A stretch of 64,000 bases of DNA from Elymus sibiricus (taxonomy: Eukaryota; Streptophyta; Magnoliopsida; Poales; Poaceae). Made by a program: the position numbers and the translations under genes. The DNA lies in NCBI GenBank assembly GCA_039707655.1, contig CM077665.1, forward strand, positions 448,259,531 through 448,323,530. The letters run 5' to 3'. Positions 48,664-60,559 of the stretch are shown piece after piece. How positions within the stretch are numbered: the stretch's first letter is position 1; every line of letters begins with the position of its first letter. The notes below the pieces were generated by a model, which did no database searches, was not told the origin of the DNA, and saw nothing but the letters and a program-made list of their open reading frames with translations.

Positions 48664-51600
48664 TCAAAATAAATCATGAAATGCATGAAAAATAGCAAAT
48701 GAAGTCAGAAAAGGGTTGAAAAGTAATGATGTGGCTTTGAATGGTGCATATTGAATGAAGAAAAAGTCTTGAGTTAAAATATGTTTAAAAAAATAAAATC
48801 CTTTTGTAACGGACGAGTTTTCGAGCGAAACCCTGATACTTCGAAGGAGATTGTCCAGTTTGTACACGTAGTGCATCCAGTTTTTCCCGTAACCCTCTCA
48901 CCTTTTTAGCACATGCTATGTGGGTGAAATTAGGATACCATGCCAATTTTCAACCATTTCAGAGTTCATTTGCAGTGCTTTTCAATCTCAGGGTCATCTT
49001 AGCTCAAAATAAATCATGAAATGCATGAAAAATAGCAAATGAAGTCAGAAAAGGGTTGAAAAGTGATGATGTGGCTTTTAATGGTGCATATTGAATGCAG
49101 AAAAAGTCTTGAGTTAAAATATGTTTAAAAATATGAAATCCCTTTGTAATAGACGAGTTTTCGTCCGAAACCCTGATACTTCGAAGGAGATTGTCCAGTT
49201 TGTACACGAAGTGCATCCAGTTTTTCCCGTAACCCTCTCACCTTTTTAGCACATGCTATGTGGGTGAAATTATGATACCATGCCAATTTTCAACCATTTC
49301 ATAGTTCATTTGCAGTGCTTTTCAATTTCAGGGTCATCTTAGCCCAAAATAGATCATGAAATGCATGAAAAATAGCAAATGAAGTCAGAAAAGGGTTAAA
49401 AGTGATGATGTGGCTTTGAATGGTGCATATTGAATGCAGAAAAAGTCTTGAGTTAAAATATGTTTAAAAAAATGAAATCCCTTTGTAATAGACGAGTTTT
49501 CGTCCGAAACACTGATACTTCGAAGGAGATTGTCCAGTTTGTACACGAAGTGCATCCAGTTTTTCCCGTAATTTTCTCAACTTTTTAGCACATGCTATGT
49601 GGGTGAAATTATGATACCATGCCAATTTTCAACCATTTCATAGTTCATTTGCAGTGCTTTTCAATTTCAGGGTCATCTTAGCCCAAAATAGATCATGAAA
49701 TGCATGAAAAATAGCAAATGAAGTCAGAAAAGGGTTGAAAAGTGATGATGTGGCTTTCAATGGTGCATATTGAATGCAGAAATGGTCTTGAGTTAAAATA
49801 TGTTTAAAAAAATAAAATCCTTTTGTAATAGACGAGTTTTCGTGCGAAACCCTGATACTTTGAAGGAGATTGTCCAGTTTGTACACGAAGTGCATCCAGT
49901 TTTTCCCGTAACCCTCTCACCTTTTTAGCACATGCTATGTGGGTGAAATTATGATACCATGCCAATTTTCAACCATTCCAGAGATCATTTGCAGTGCTTT
50001 TCAATCTGAGGGTCATCTTAGCTCAAAATAAATCATGAAATGCATGAAAAATAGCAAATGAAGTCAGAAAAGGGTTGAAAAGTAATGATGTGGCTTTAAA
50101 TGGTGCATATTGAATGCAGAAAAAGTCTTGAGTTAAAATATGTTTAAAAATATGAAATCCCTTTGTAATAGACGAGTTTTCGTCCGAAACCCTGATACTT
50201 CGATGGAGATTGTCCAGTTTGTACACGAAGTGCATCCAGTTTTTCCCGTAACATTCTCAACTTTTTAGCATATGCTATGTGGGTGAAATTATGATACCAT
50301 GCCAATTTTCAACCATTTCATAGTTTATTTGCAGTGCTTTTCAATTTCAGGGTCATCTTAGCTCAAAATAAATCATGAAATGCATGAAAAATAGCAAATG
50401 AAGTCAGAAAAGGGTTGAAAAGTAATGATGTGGCTTTTAATGGTGCATATTGAATGCAGAAAAAGTCTTGAGTTAAATTATGTTTAAAAATATGAAATTC
50501 CTTTGTAATAGATGAGTTTTCGTCCGAAACCCTGATACTTCGAAGGAGATTGTCCAGTTTGTACACGAAGTGCATCCAGTTTTTCCCGTAACCCTCTCAC
50601 CTTTTTAGCACATGCTATGTGGGTGAAATTATGATACCATGCCAATTTTCAACCATTTCATAGTTCATTTGCAGTGCTTTTCAATCTCAGGGTCATCTTA
50701 GCTCAAAATAAATCATGAAATGCATGAAAAATAGCAAATGAAGTCAGAAAAGGGTTAAAAGTGATGATGTGGCTTTGAATGGTGCATATTGAATGCAGAA
50801 AAAGTCTTGAGTTAAAATATGTTTAAAAATATGAAATCCCTTTGTAATAGACGAGTTTTCGTCTGAAACCCTGATACTTCGAAGGAGATTGTCCAGTTTG
50901 TACACGAAGTGCATCCAGTTTTTCCCGTAACCCTCTCACCTTTTTAGCACATGCTATGTGGGTGAAATTATGATACCATGCCAATTTTCAACCATTTCAT
51001 AGTTCATTTGCAGTGCTTTTCAATCTCAGGGTCATCTTAGCTCAAAATAAATCATGAAATGCATGAAAAATAGCAAATGAAGTCAGAAAAGGGTTGAAAA
51101 GTGATGATGTGGCTTTGAATGGTGCATATTGAATGCAGAAAAAGTCTTGAGTTAAAATATGTTTAAAAATATGAAATCCCTTTTGTAATAGACGAGTTTT
51201 CGTCCGAAACCCTGATACTTCGAAGGAGATTGTCCAGTTTGTACACGAAGTGCATCCAGTTTTTCCCGTAACCCTCTCAACTTTTTAGCACATGCTATGT
51301 GGGTGAAATTAGGATACCATGCCAATTTTCAACCATTTCAGAGTTCATTTGCAGTGCTTTTCAATCTCAGGGTCACCTTACCTCAAAATAAATCATGAAA
51401 TGCATGAAAAATAGCAAATGAAGTCAGAAAAGGGTTAAAAGTGATGATGTGGCTTTGAATGGTGCATATTGAATGCAGAAAAAGTCTTGAGTTAAAATAT
51501 GTTTAAAAATATGAAATCCCTTTGTAATAGACGAGTTTTCGTCCGAAACCCTGATACTTCGAAGGAGATTGTCCAGTTTGTACACGAAGTGCATCCAGTT

Positions 51601-52061
51601 TTTCCCGTAACCCTCTCACCTTTTTAGCACATGCTATGTGGGTGAAATTATGATACCATGCCAATTTTCAACCATTTCATAGTTCATTTGCAGTGCTTTT
51701 CAATTTCAGGGTCATCTTAGCCCAAAATAGATCATGAAATGCATGAAAAATAGCAAATGAAGTCAGAAAAGGGTTGAAAAGTGATGATGTGGCTTTGAAT
51801 GGTGCATATTGAATGCAGAAATGGTCTTGAGTTAAAATACGTTTAAAAAAATGAAATCCTTTTGTAATAGACGAGTTTTCGTCCGAAACCCTGATACTTC
51901 GAAGGAGATTGTCCAGTTTGTACACGAAGTGCATCCAGTTTTTCCCGTAACCCTCTCAACTTTTTAGCACATGCTATGTGGTTGAAATTATGGTACCATG
52001 CCAATTTTCAACCATTTCAGAGATCATTTCCTGTGCTTTTCAATCTCAGGGTTATCTTAGC
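48664..52061. repeat. Ten-monomer block F N X O P Q S R S T (3398 bp)
   Basis: Anchors: F 48664, N 49004, X-like 49344, O 49683, P 50023, Q 50363, S-like 50703, R 51042, S 51383, T 51722. The unit at 49344 starts like O (gcccaaaatagatc), has the S mark gggttaaaagtg, and ends like X (gtaattttctc), so it is a three-part mosaic. The unit at 50703 starts like R but has gggttaaaagtg of S. The block begins to repeat at 52062. Confidence 0.8.
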
Positions 52062-55000
52062 TCAAAATAAATCATGAAATGCATGAAAAATAGCAAATGA
52101 AGTCAGAAAAGGGTTGAAAAGTGATGATGTGGCTTTGAATGGTGCATATTGAATGAAGAAAAAGTCTTGAGTTAAAATATGTTTAAAAAAATAAAATCCT
52201 TTTGTAACGGACGAGTTTTCGTGCGAAACCCTGATACTTCGAAGGAGATTGTCCAGTTTGTACACGAAGTGCATCCAGTTTTTCCCGTAACCCTCTCACC
52301 TTTTTAGCACATGCTATGTGGGTGAAATTAGGATACCATGCCAATTTTCAACCATTTCAGAGTTCATTTGCAGTGCTTTTCAATCTCAGGGTCATCTTAG
52401 CTCAAAATAAATCATGAAATGCATGAAAAATAGCAAATGAAGTCAGAAAAGGGTTGAAAAGTGATGATGTGGCTTTTAATGGTGCATATTGAATGCAGAA
52501 AAAGTCTTGAGTTAAAATATGTTTAAAAATATGAAATCCCTTTTAAATAGACGAGTTTTCGTCCGAAACCCTGATACTTCGAAGGAGATTGTCCAGTTTG
52601 TACACGAAGTGCATCCAGTTTTTCCCGTAACCCTCTCAACTTTTTAGCACATGCTATGTGGGTGAAATTAGGATACCCTGCCAATTTTCAACCATTTCAG
52701 AGTTCATTTGCAGTGCTTTTGAATCTCAGGGTCATCTTACCTCAAAATAAATCATGAAATGCATGAAAAATAGCAAATGAAGTCAGAAAATGGTTGAAAA
52801 GTGATGATGTGGCTTTTAATAGTGCATATTGAATGCAGAAAAAGTCTTGAGTTAAAATATGTTTAAAAAAATGAAATCCCTTTGTAATAGACGAGTTTTC
52901 GTCCGAAACCCTGATACTTCGAAGGAGATTGTCCAGTTTGTACACGAAGTGCATCCAGTTTTTCCCGTAATTTTCTCAACTTTTTAGCACATGCTATGTG
53001 GGTGAAATTATGATACCATGCCAATTTTCAACCATTTCATAGTTCATTTGCAGTGCTTTTCAATTTCAGGGTCATCTTAGCCCAAAATAGATCATGAAAT
53101 GCATGAAAAATAGCAAATGAAGTCAGAAAAGGGTTAAAAAGTGATGATGTGGCTTTCAATGGTGCATATTGAATGCAGAAATGGTCTTGAGTTAAAATAT
53201 GTTTAAAAAAATAAAATCCTTTTGTAATAGACGAGTTTTCGTGCGAAACCCTGATACTTTGAAGGAGATTGTCCAGTTTGTACACGAAGTGCATCCAGTT
53301 TTTCCCGTAACCCTCTCACCTTTTTAGCACATGCTATGTGGGTGAAATTATGATACCATGCCAATTTTCAACCATTCCAGAGTTCATTTGCAGTGCTTTT
53401 CAATCTGAGGGTCATCTTAGCTCAAAATAAATCATGAAATCCATGAAAAATAGCAAATGAAGTCAGAAAAGGGTTGAAAAGTAATGATGTGGCTTTAAAT
53501 GGTGCATGTTGAATGCAGAAAAAGTCTTGAGTTAAAATATGTTTAAAAATATGAAATCCCTTTGTAATAGACGACTTTTCGTCCGAAACCCTGATACTTC
53601 GATGGAGATTGTCCAGTTTGTACACGAAGTGCATCCAGTTTTTCCCGTAACTTTCTCAACTTTTTAGCATATGCTATGTGGGTGAAATTATGATACCATG
53701 CCAATTTTCAACCATTTCATAGTTTATTTGCAGTGCTTTTCAATTTCAGGGTCATCTTAGCTCAAAATAAATCATGAAATGCATGAAAAATAGCAAATGA
53801 AGTCAGAAAAGGGTTGAAAAGTAATGATGTGGCTTTTAATGGTGCATATTGAATGCAGAAAAAGTCTTGAGTTAAATTATGTTTAAAAATATGAAATCCC
53901 TTTGTAATAGATGAGTTTTCGTCCGAAACCCTGATACTTCGAAGGAGATTGTCCAGTTTGTACACGAAGTGCATCCAGTTTTTCCCGTAACCCTCTCACC
54001 TTTTTAGCACATGCTATGTGGGTGAAATTATGATACCATGCCAATTTTCAACCATTTCATAGTTCATTTGCAGTGCTTTTCAATCTCAGGGTCATCTTAG
54101 CTCAAAATAAATCATGAAATGCATGAAAAATAGCAAATGAAGTCAGAAAAGCGTTGAAAAGTGATGATGTGCCTTTGAATGGTGCATATTGAATGCAGAA
54201 AAAGTCTTGAGTTAAAATATGTTTAAAAATATGAAATCCCTTTTGTAATAGACGAGTTTTCGTCCGAAACCCTGATACTTCGAAGGAGATTGTCCAGTTT
54301 GTACACGAAGTGCATCCAGTTTTTCCCGTAACCCTGTCACCTTTTTAGCACATGCTATGTGGGTGAAATTATGATACCATGCCAATTTTCAACCATTTCA
54401 TAGTTCATTTGCAGTGCTTTTCAATCTCAGGGTCATCTTAGATCAAAATAAATCATGAAATGCATGAAAAATAGCAAATGAAGTCAGAAAAGCGTTGAAA
54501 AGTGATGATGTGGCTTTGAATGGTGCATATTGAATGCAGAAAAAGTCTTGAGTTAAAATATGTTTAAAAAAATAAAATCCTTTTGTAACGGACGAGTTTT
54601 CGTGCGAAACCCTGATACTTCGAAGGAGATTGTCCAGTTTGTACACGAAGTGCATCCAGTTTTTCCCGTAACCCTCTCACCTTTTTAGCACATGCTATGT
54701 GGGTGAAATTATGATACCATGCCAATTTCAACCATTTCATAGTTCATTTGCAGTGCTTTTCAATCTCAGGGTCATCTTAGCTCAAAATAAATCATGAAAT
54801 GCATGAAAAATAGCAAATGAAGTCAGAAAAGCGTTGAAAAGTGATGATGTGGCTTTGAATGGTGCATATTGAATGCAGAAAAAGTCTTGAGTTAAAATAT
54901 GTTTAAAAAAATAAAATCCTTTTGTAACGGACGAGTTTTCGTGCGAAACCCTGATACTTCGAAGGAGATTGTCCAGTTTGTACACGAAGTGCGTCCAGTT

Positions 55001-55121
55001 TTTCCCGTAACCCTCTCACCTTTTTAGCACATGCTATGTGGGTGAAATTAGGATACCATGCCAATTTTCAACCATTTCAGAGTTCATTTGCAGTGCTTTT
55101 CAATCTGAGGGTCATCTTAGC
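52062..55121. repeat. Second F N X O P Q series, then R R' R' (partial ten-mer copy)
   Basis: Anchors: F 52062, N 52402, X 52742, O 53082, P 53422, Q 53762, R 54102, R/F 54443, R/F 54782. The first units lie about 3399 bp from their partners at 48664-50363. The two R/F units carry agcgttg (R start) and gtaacggac (F end) and are virtually the same, a single-monomer tandem duplication; one T is missing at about 54728 (gccaatttcaacc). Confidence 0.82.
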
Positions 55122-58100
55122 TCAAAATAAATCATGAAATGCATGAAAAATAGCAAATGAAGTCAGAAAAGGGTTGAAAAGTAATGATGTGGCTTTAAAT
55201 GGTGCATATTGAATGCAGAAAAAGTCTTGAGTTAAAATATGTTTAAAAATATGAAATCCCTTTGTAATAGACGAGTTTTCGTCCGAAACCCTGATACTTC
55301 GATGGAGATTGTCCAGTTTGTACACGAAGTGCATCCAGTTTTTCCCGTAACTTTCTCAACTTTTTAGCATATGCTATGTGGGTGAAATTATGATACCATG
55401 CCAATTTTCAACCATTTCAAAGTTGATTTGCAGTGCTTTTCAATCTCAGGGTCATCTTAGCTCAAAATAAATCATGAAATGCATGAAAAATAGCAAATGA
55501 AGTCAGAAAAGGGTTGAAAAGTAATGATGTGGCTTTTAATGGTGCATATTGAATGCAGAAAAAGTCTTGAGTTAAAATATGTTTAAAAAAATAAAATCCT
55601 TTTGTAATAGACGAGTTTTCGTCCGAAACCCTGATACTTCGAAGGAGACTGTCCAGTTTCTACATGTAGTACATCCAGTTTTTGCCGTAACCCTCTCAAC
55701 TTTTTAGCACATGCTATGTGGGTGAAATTATGATACCATGCCAATTTTCAACCATTCCAGAGTTCATTTGCAGTGCTTTTCAATCTCAGGGTCATCTTAG
55801 CTCAAAATAAATCATGAAATGCATGAAAAATAGCAAATGAAATCAGAAAAGGGTTGAAAAGTGATGATGTGGCTTTTAATGGTGCATATTGAATGCAGAA
55901 AAAGTCTTGAGTTAAAATATGTTTAAAAATATGAAATCCCTTTGTAATAGACGAGTTTTCGTCCGAAACCCTGATACTTCGAAGGAGATTGTACAGTTTG
56001 TACACGAAGTGCATCCAGTTTTTCCCGTAACCCTCTCAACTTTTTAGCACATGCTATGTGGGTGAAATTATGATACCATGCCAATTTTCAACCATTTCAG
56101 AGATCATTTGCAGTGCTTTTCAATCTCAGGGTTATCTTAGCTCAAAATAAATCATGAAATGCATGAAAAATAGCAAATGAAGTCAGAAAAGGGTTGAAAA
56201 GTGATGAAGTGGCTTTGAATGGTCTATATTGAATGCAGAAAAAGTCTTGAGTTAAAATATGTTTAAAAAAATGAAATCCCTTTGTAATAGACGAGTTTTC
56301 GTCCGAAACCCTGATACTTCGAAGGAGATTGTCCAGTTTGTACACGAAGTGCATCCAGTTTTTCCCGTAACTTTCTCAACTTTTTAGCACATGCTATGTG
56401 GGTGAAATTATGATACCATGCCAATTTTCAACCATATCATAGTTCATTTGCAGTGCTTTTCAATTTCAGGGTCATCTTAGCTCAAAATAGATCATGAAAT
56501 GCATGAAAAATAGCAAATGAAGTCAGAAAAGGGTTGAAAAGTGATGATGTGGCTTTGAATGGTGCATATTGAATGCAGAAAAAGTCTTGAGTTAAAATAT
56601 GTTTTAAAAAATAAAATCCTTTTGTAATAGACGAGTTTTCGTGCGAAACCCTGATACTTTGAAGGAGATTGTCCAGTTTGTACACGAAGTGCATCCAGTT
56701 TTTCCCGTAACCCTCTCAACTTTTTAGCACATGCTATGTGGGTGAAATTATGATACCATGCCAATTTTCAACCATTTCAGAGTTGATTTGCAGTGCTTTT
56801 CAATCTCAGGGTCATCTTAGCTCAAAATAAATCGTGAAATGCATGAAAAATAGCAAATGAAGTCAGAAAAGGGTTGAAAAGTGATGATGTGGCTTTGAAT
56901 GGTGCATATTGAATGAAGAAAAAGTCTTGAGTTAAAATATGTTTAAAAAATGAAATCCCTTTGTAATAGACGAGTTTTCGTCCGAAACCCTGATACTTCG
57001 AAGGAGATTGTCCAGTTTGTACACGAAGTGCATCCAGTTTTTCCCGTAACCCTCTCAACTTTTTAGCACATGCTATGTGGGTGAAATTATGATACCATGC
57101 CAATTTTGAACCATTTCAGAGTTCATTTGCAGTGCTTTTCAATCTCAGGGTCATCTTACCTCAAAATAAATCATGAAATGCATGAAAAATAGCAAATGAA
57201 GTCAGAAAAGGGTTGAAAAGTGATGATGTGGCTTTGAATGCTGCATATTGAATGCAGAAAAAGTCTTGAGTTAAAATATGTTTAAAAATATGAAATCCCT
57301 TTGTAATAGACGAGTTTTCGTCCGAAACCCTGATACTTCGAAGGAGATTGTCCAGTTTGTACACGAAGTGCATCCAGTTTTTCCCGTAACCCTCTCAACT
57401 TTTTAGCACATACTATGTGGTTGAAATTATGGTACCATGCCAATTTTTAACCATTTCAGAGATCATTTCCTGTGCTTTTCAATCTCAGGGTTATCTTAGC
57501 TCAAAATAAATCATGAAATGCATGAAAAATAGCAAATGAAGTCAGAAAAGCGTTGAAAAGTGATGATGTGGCTTTGAATGGTGCATATTGAATGCAGAAA
57601 AAGTCTTGAGTTAAAATATGTTTAAAAAAATAAAATCCTTTTGTAACGGACGAGTTTTCGTGCGAAACCCTGATACTTCGAAGGAGATTGTCCAGTTTGT
57701 ACACGAAGTGCATCCAGTTTTTCCCGTAACCCTCTCACCTTTTTAGCACATGCTATGTGGGTGAAATTAGGATACCATGCCAATTTTCAACCATTTCAGA
57801 GTTCATTTGCAGTGCTTTTCAATCTGAGGGTCATCTTAGCTCAAAATAAATCATGAAATGCATGAAAAATAGCAAATGAAGTCAGAAAAGGGTTGAAAAG
57901 TAATGATGTGGCTTTAAATGGTGCATATTGAATGCAGAAAAAGTCTTGAGTTAAAATATGTTTAAAAATATGAAATCCCTTTGTAATAGACGAGTTTTCG
58001 TCCGAAACCCTGATACTTCGATGGAGATTGTCCAGTTTGTACACGAAGTGCATCCAGTTTTTCCCGTAACTTTCTCAACTTTTTAGCATATGCTATGTGG

Positions 58101-60559
58101 GTGAAATTATGATACCATGCCAATTTTCAACCATTTCAAAGTTGATTTGCAGTGCTTTTCAATCTCAGGGTCATCTTAGCTCAAAATAAATCATGAAATG
58201 CATGAAAAATAGCAAATGAAGTCAGAAAAGGGTTGAAAAGTAATGATGTGGCTTTTAATGGTGCATATTGAATGCAGAAAAAGTCTTGAGTTAAAATATG
58301 TTTAAAAAAATAAAATCCTTTTGTAATAGACGAGTTTTCGTCCGAAACCCTGATACTTCGAAGGAGACTGTCCAGTTTCTACATGTAGTACATCCAGTTT
58401 TTGCCGTAACCCTCTCAACTTTTTAGCACATGCTATGTGGGTGAAATTATGATACCATGCCAATTTTCAACCATTCCAGAGTTCATTTGCAGTGCTTTTC
58501 AATCTCAGGGTCATCTTAGCTCAAAATAAATCATGAAATGCATGAAAAATAGCAAATGAAATCAGAAAAGGGTTGAAAAGTGATGATGTGGCTTTTAATG
58601 GTGCATATTGAATGCAGAAAAAGTCTTGAGTTAAAATATGTTTAAAAATATGAAATCCCTTTGTAATAGACGAGTTTTCGTCCGAAACCCTGATACTTCG
58701 AAGGAGATTGTACAGTTTGTACACGAAGTGCATCCAGTTTTTCCCGTAACCCTCTCAACTTTTTAGCACATGCTATGTGGGTGAAATTATGATACCATGC
58801 CAATTTTCAACCATTTCAGAGATCATTTGCAGTGCTTTTCAATCTCAGGGTTATCTTAGCTCAAAATAAATCATGAAATGCATGAAAAATAGCAAATGAA
58901 GTCAGAAAAGGGTTGAAAAGTGATGAAGTGGCTTTGAATGGTGCATATTGAATGCAGAAAAAGTCTTGAGTTAAAATATGTTTAAAAAAATGAAATCCCT
59001 TTGTAATAGACGAGTTTTCGTCCGAAACCCAGATACTTCGAAGGAGATTGTCCAGTTTGTACACGAAGTGCATCCAGTTTTTCCCGTAACTTTCTCAACT
59101 TTTTAGCACATGCTATGTGGGTGAAATTATGATACCATGCCAATTTTCAACCATATCATAGTTCATTTGCAGTGCTTTTCAATTTCAGGGTCATCTTAGC
59201 TCAAAATAGATCATGAAATGCATGAAAAATAGCAAATGAAGTCAGAAAAGGGTTGAAAAGTGATGATGTGGCTTTGAATGGTGCATATTGAATGCAGAAA
59301 AAGTCTTGAGTTAAAATATGTTTTAAAAAATAAAATCCTTTTGTAATAGACGAGTTTTCGTGCGAAACCCTGATACTTTGAAGGAGATTGTCCAGTTTGT
59401 ACACGAAGTGCATCCAGTTTTTCCCGTAACCCTCTCAACTTTTTAGCACATGCTATGTGGGTGAAATTATGATACCATGCCAATTTTCAACCATTTCAGA
59501 GTTGATTTGCAGTGCTTTTCAATCTCAGGGTCATCTTAGCTCAAAATAAATCGTGAAATGCATGAAAAATAGCAAATGAAGTCAGAAAAGGGTTGAAAAG
59601 TGATGATGTGGCTTTGAATGGTGCATATTGAATGAAGAAAAAGTCTTGAGTTAAAATATGTTTAAAAAATGAAATCCCTTTGTAATAGACGAGTTTTCGT
59701 CCGAAACCCTGATACTTCGAAGGAGATTGTCCAGTTTGTACACGAAGTGCATCCAGTTTTTCCCGTAACCCTCTCAACTTTTTAGCACATGCTATGTGGG
59801 TGAAATTATGATACCATGCCAATTTTGAACCATTTCAGAGTTCATTTGCAGTGCTTTTCAATCTCAGGGTCATCTTACCTCAAAATAAATCATGAAATGC
59901 ATGAAAAATAGCAAATGAAGTCAGAAAAGGGTTGAAAAGTGATGATGTGGCTTTGAATGCTGCATATTGAATGCAGAAAAAGTCTTGAGTTAAAATATGT
60001 TTAAAAATATGAAATCCCTTTGTAATAGACGAGTTTTCGTCCGAAACCCTGATACTTCGAAGGAGATTGTCCAGTTTGTACACGAAGTGCATCCAGTTTT
60101 TCCCGTAACCCTCTCAACTTTTTAGCACATACTATGTGGTTGAAATTATGGTACCATGCCAATTTTCAACCATTTCAGAGATCATTTCCTGTGCTTTTCA
60201 ATCTCAGGGTTATCTTAGCTCAAAATAAATCATGAAATGCATGATAAATAGCAAATGAAGTCAGAAAAGGGTTGAAAAGTGATGATGTGGCTTTGAATGG
60301 TGCATATTGAATGAAGAAAAAGTCTTGAGTTAAAATATGTTTAAAAAAATAAAATCCTTTTGTAACGGACGAGTTTTCGTGCGAAACCCTGATACTTCGA
60401 AGGAGATTGTCCAGTTTGTACACGAAGTGCATCCAGTTTTTCCCGTAACCCTCTCACCTTTTTAGCACATGCTATGTGGGTGAAATTAGGATACCATGCC
60501 AATTTTCAACCATTTCAGAGTTCATTTGCAGTGCTTTTCAATCTCAGGGTCATCTTAGC
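55122..60559. repeat. Eight-monomer HOR: P U H K J L M F x2 (period 2719 bp)
   Basis: Copy 1 anchors: P 55122, U 55462, H 55802, K 56142, J 56482, L 56822, M 57161, F 57501. Copy 2: P 57841, U 58181, H 58521, K 58861, J 59201, L 59541, M 59880, F 60220. Both share ctacatgtag in U, gaaatcag in H, aaatcgtg in L, caattttgaacc before M and acatactatgtgg after M. F 57501 is the R/F mosaic (agcgttg), whereas F 60220 is the gaagaaaaag form seen at 52062, so copy 2 ends inside F. Confidence 0.87.
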
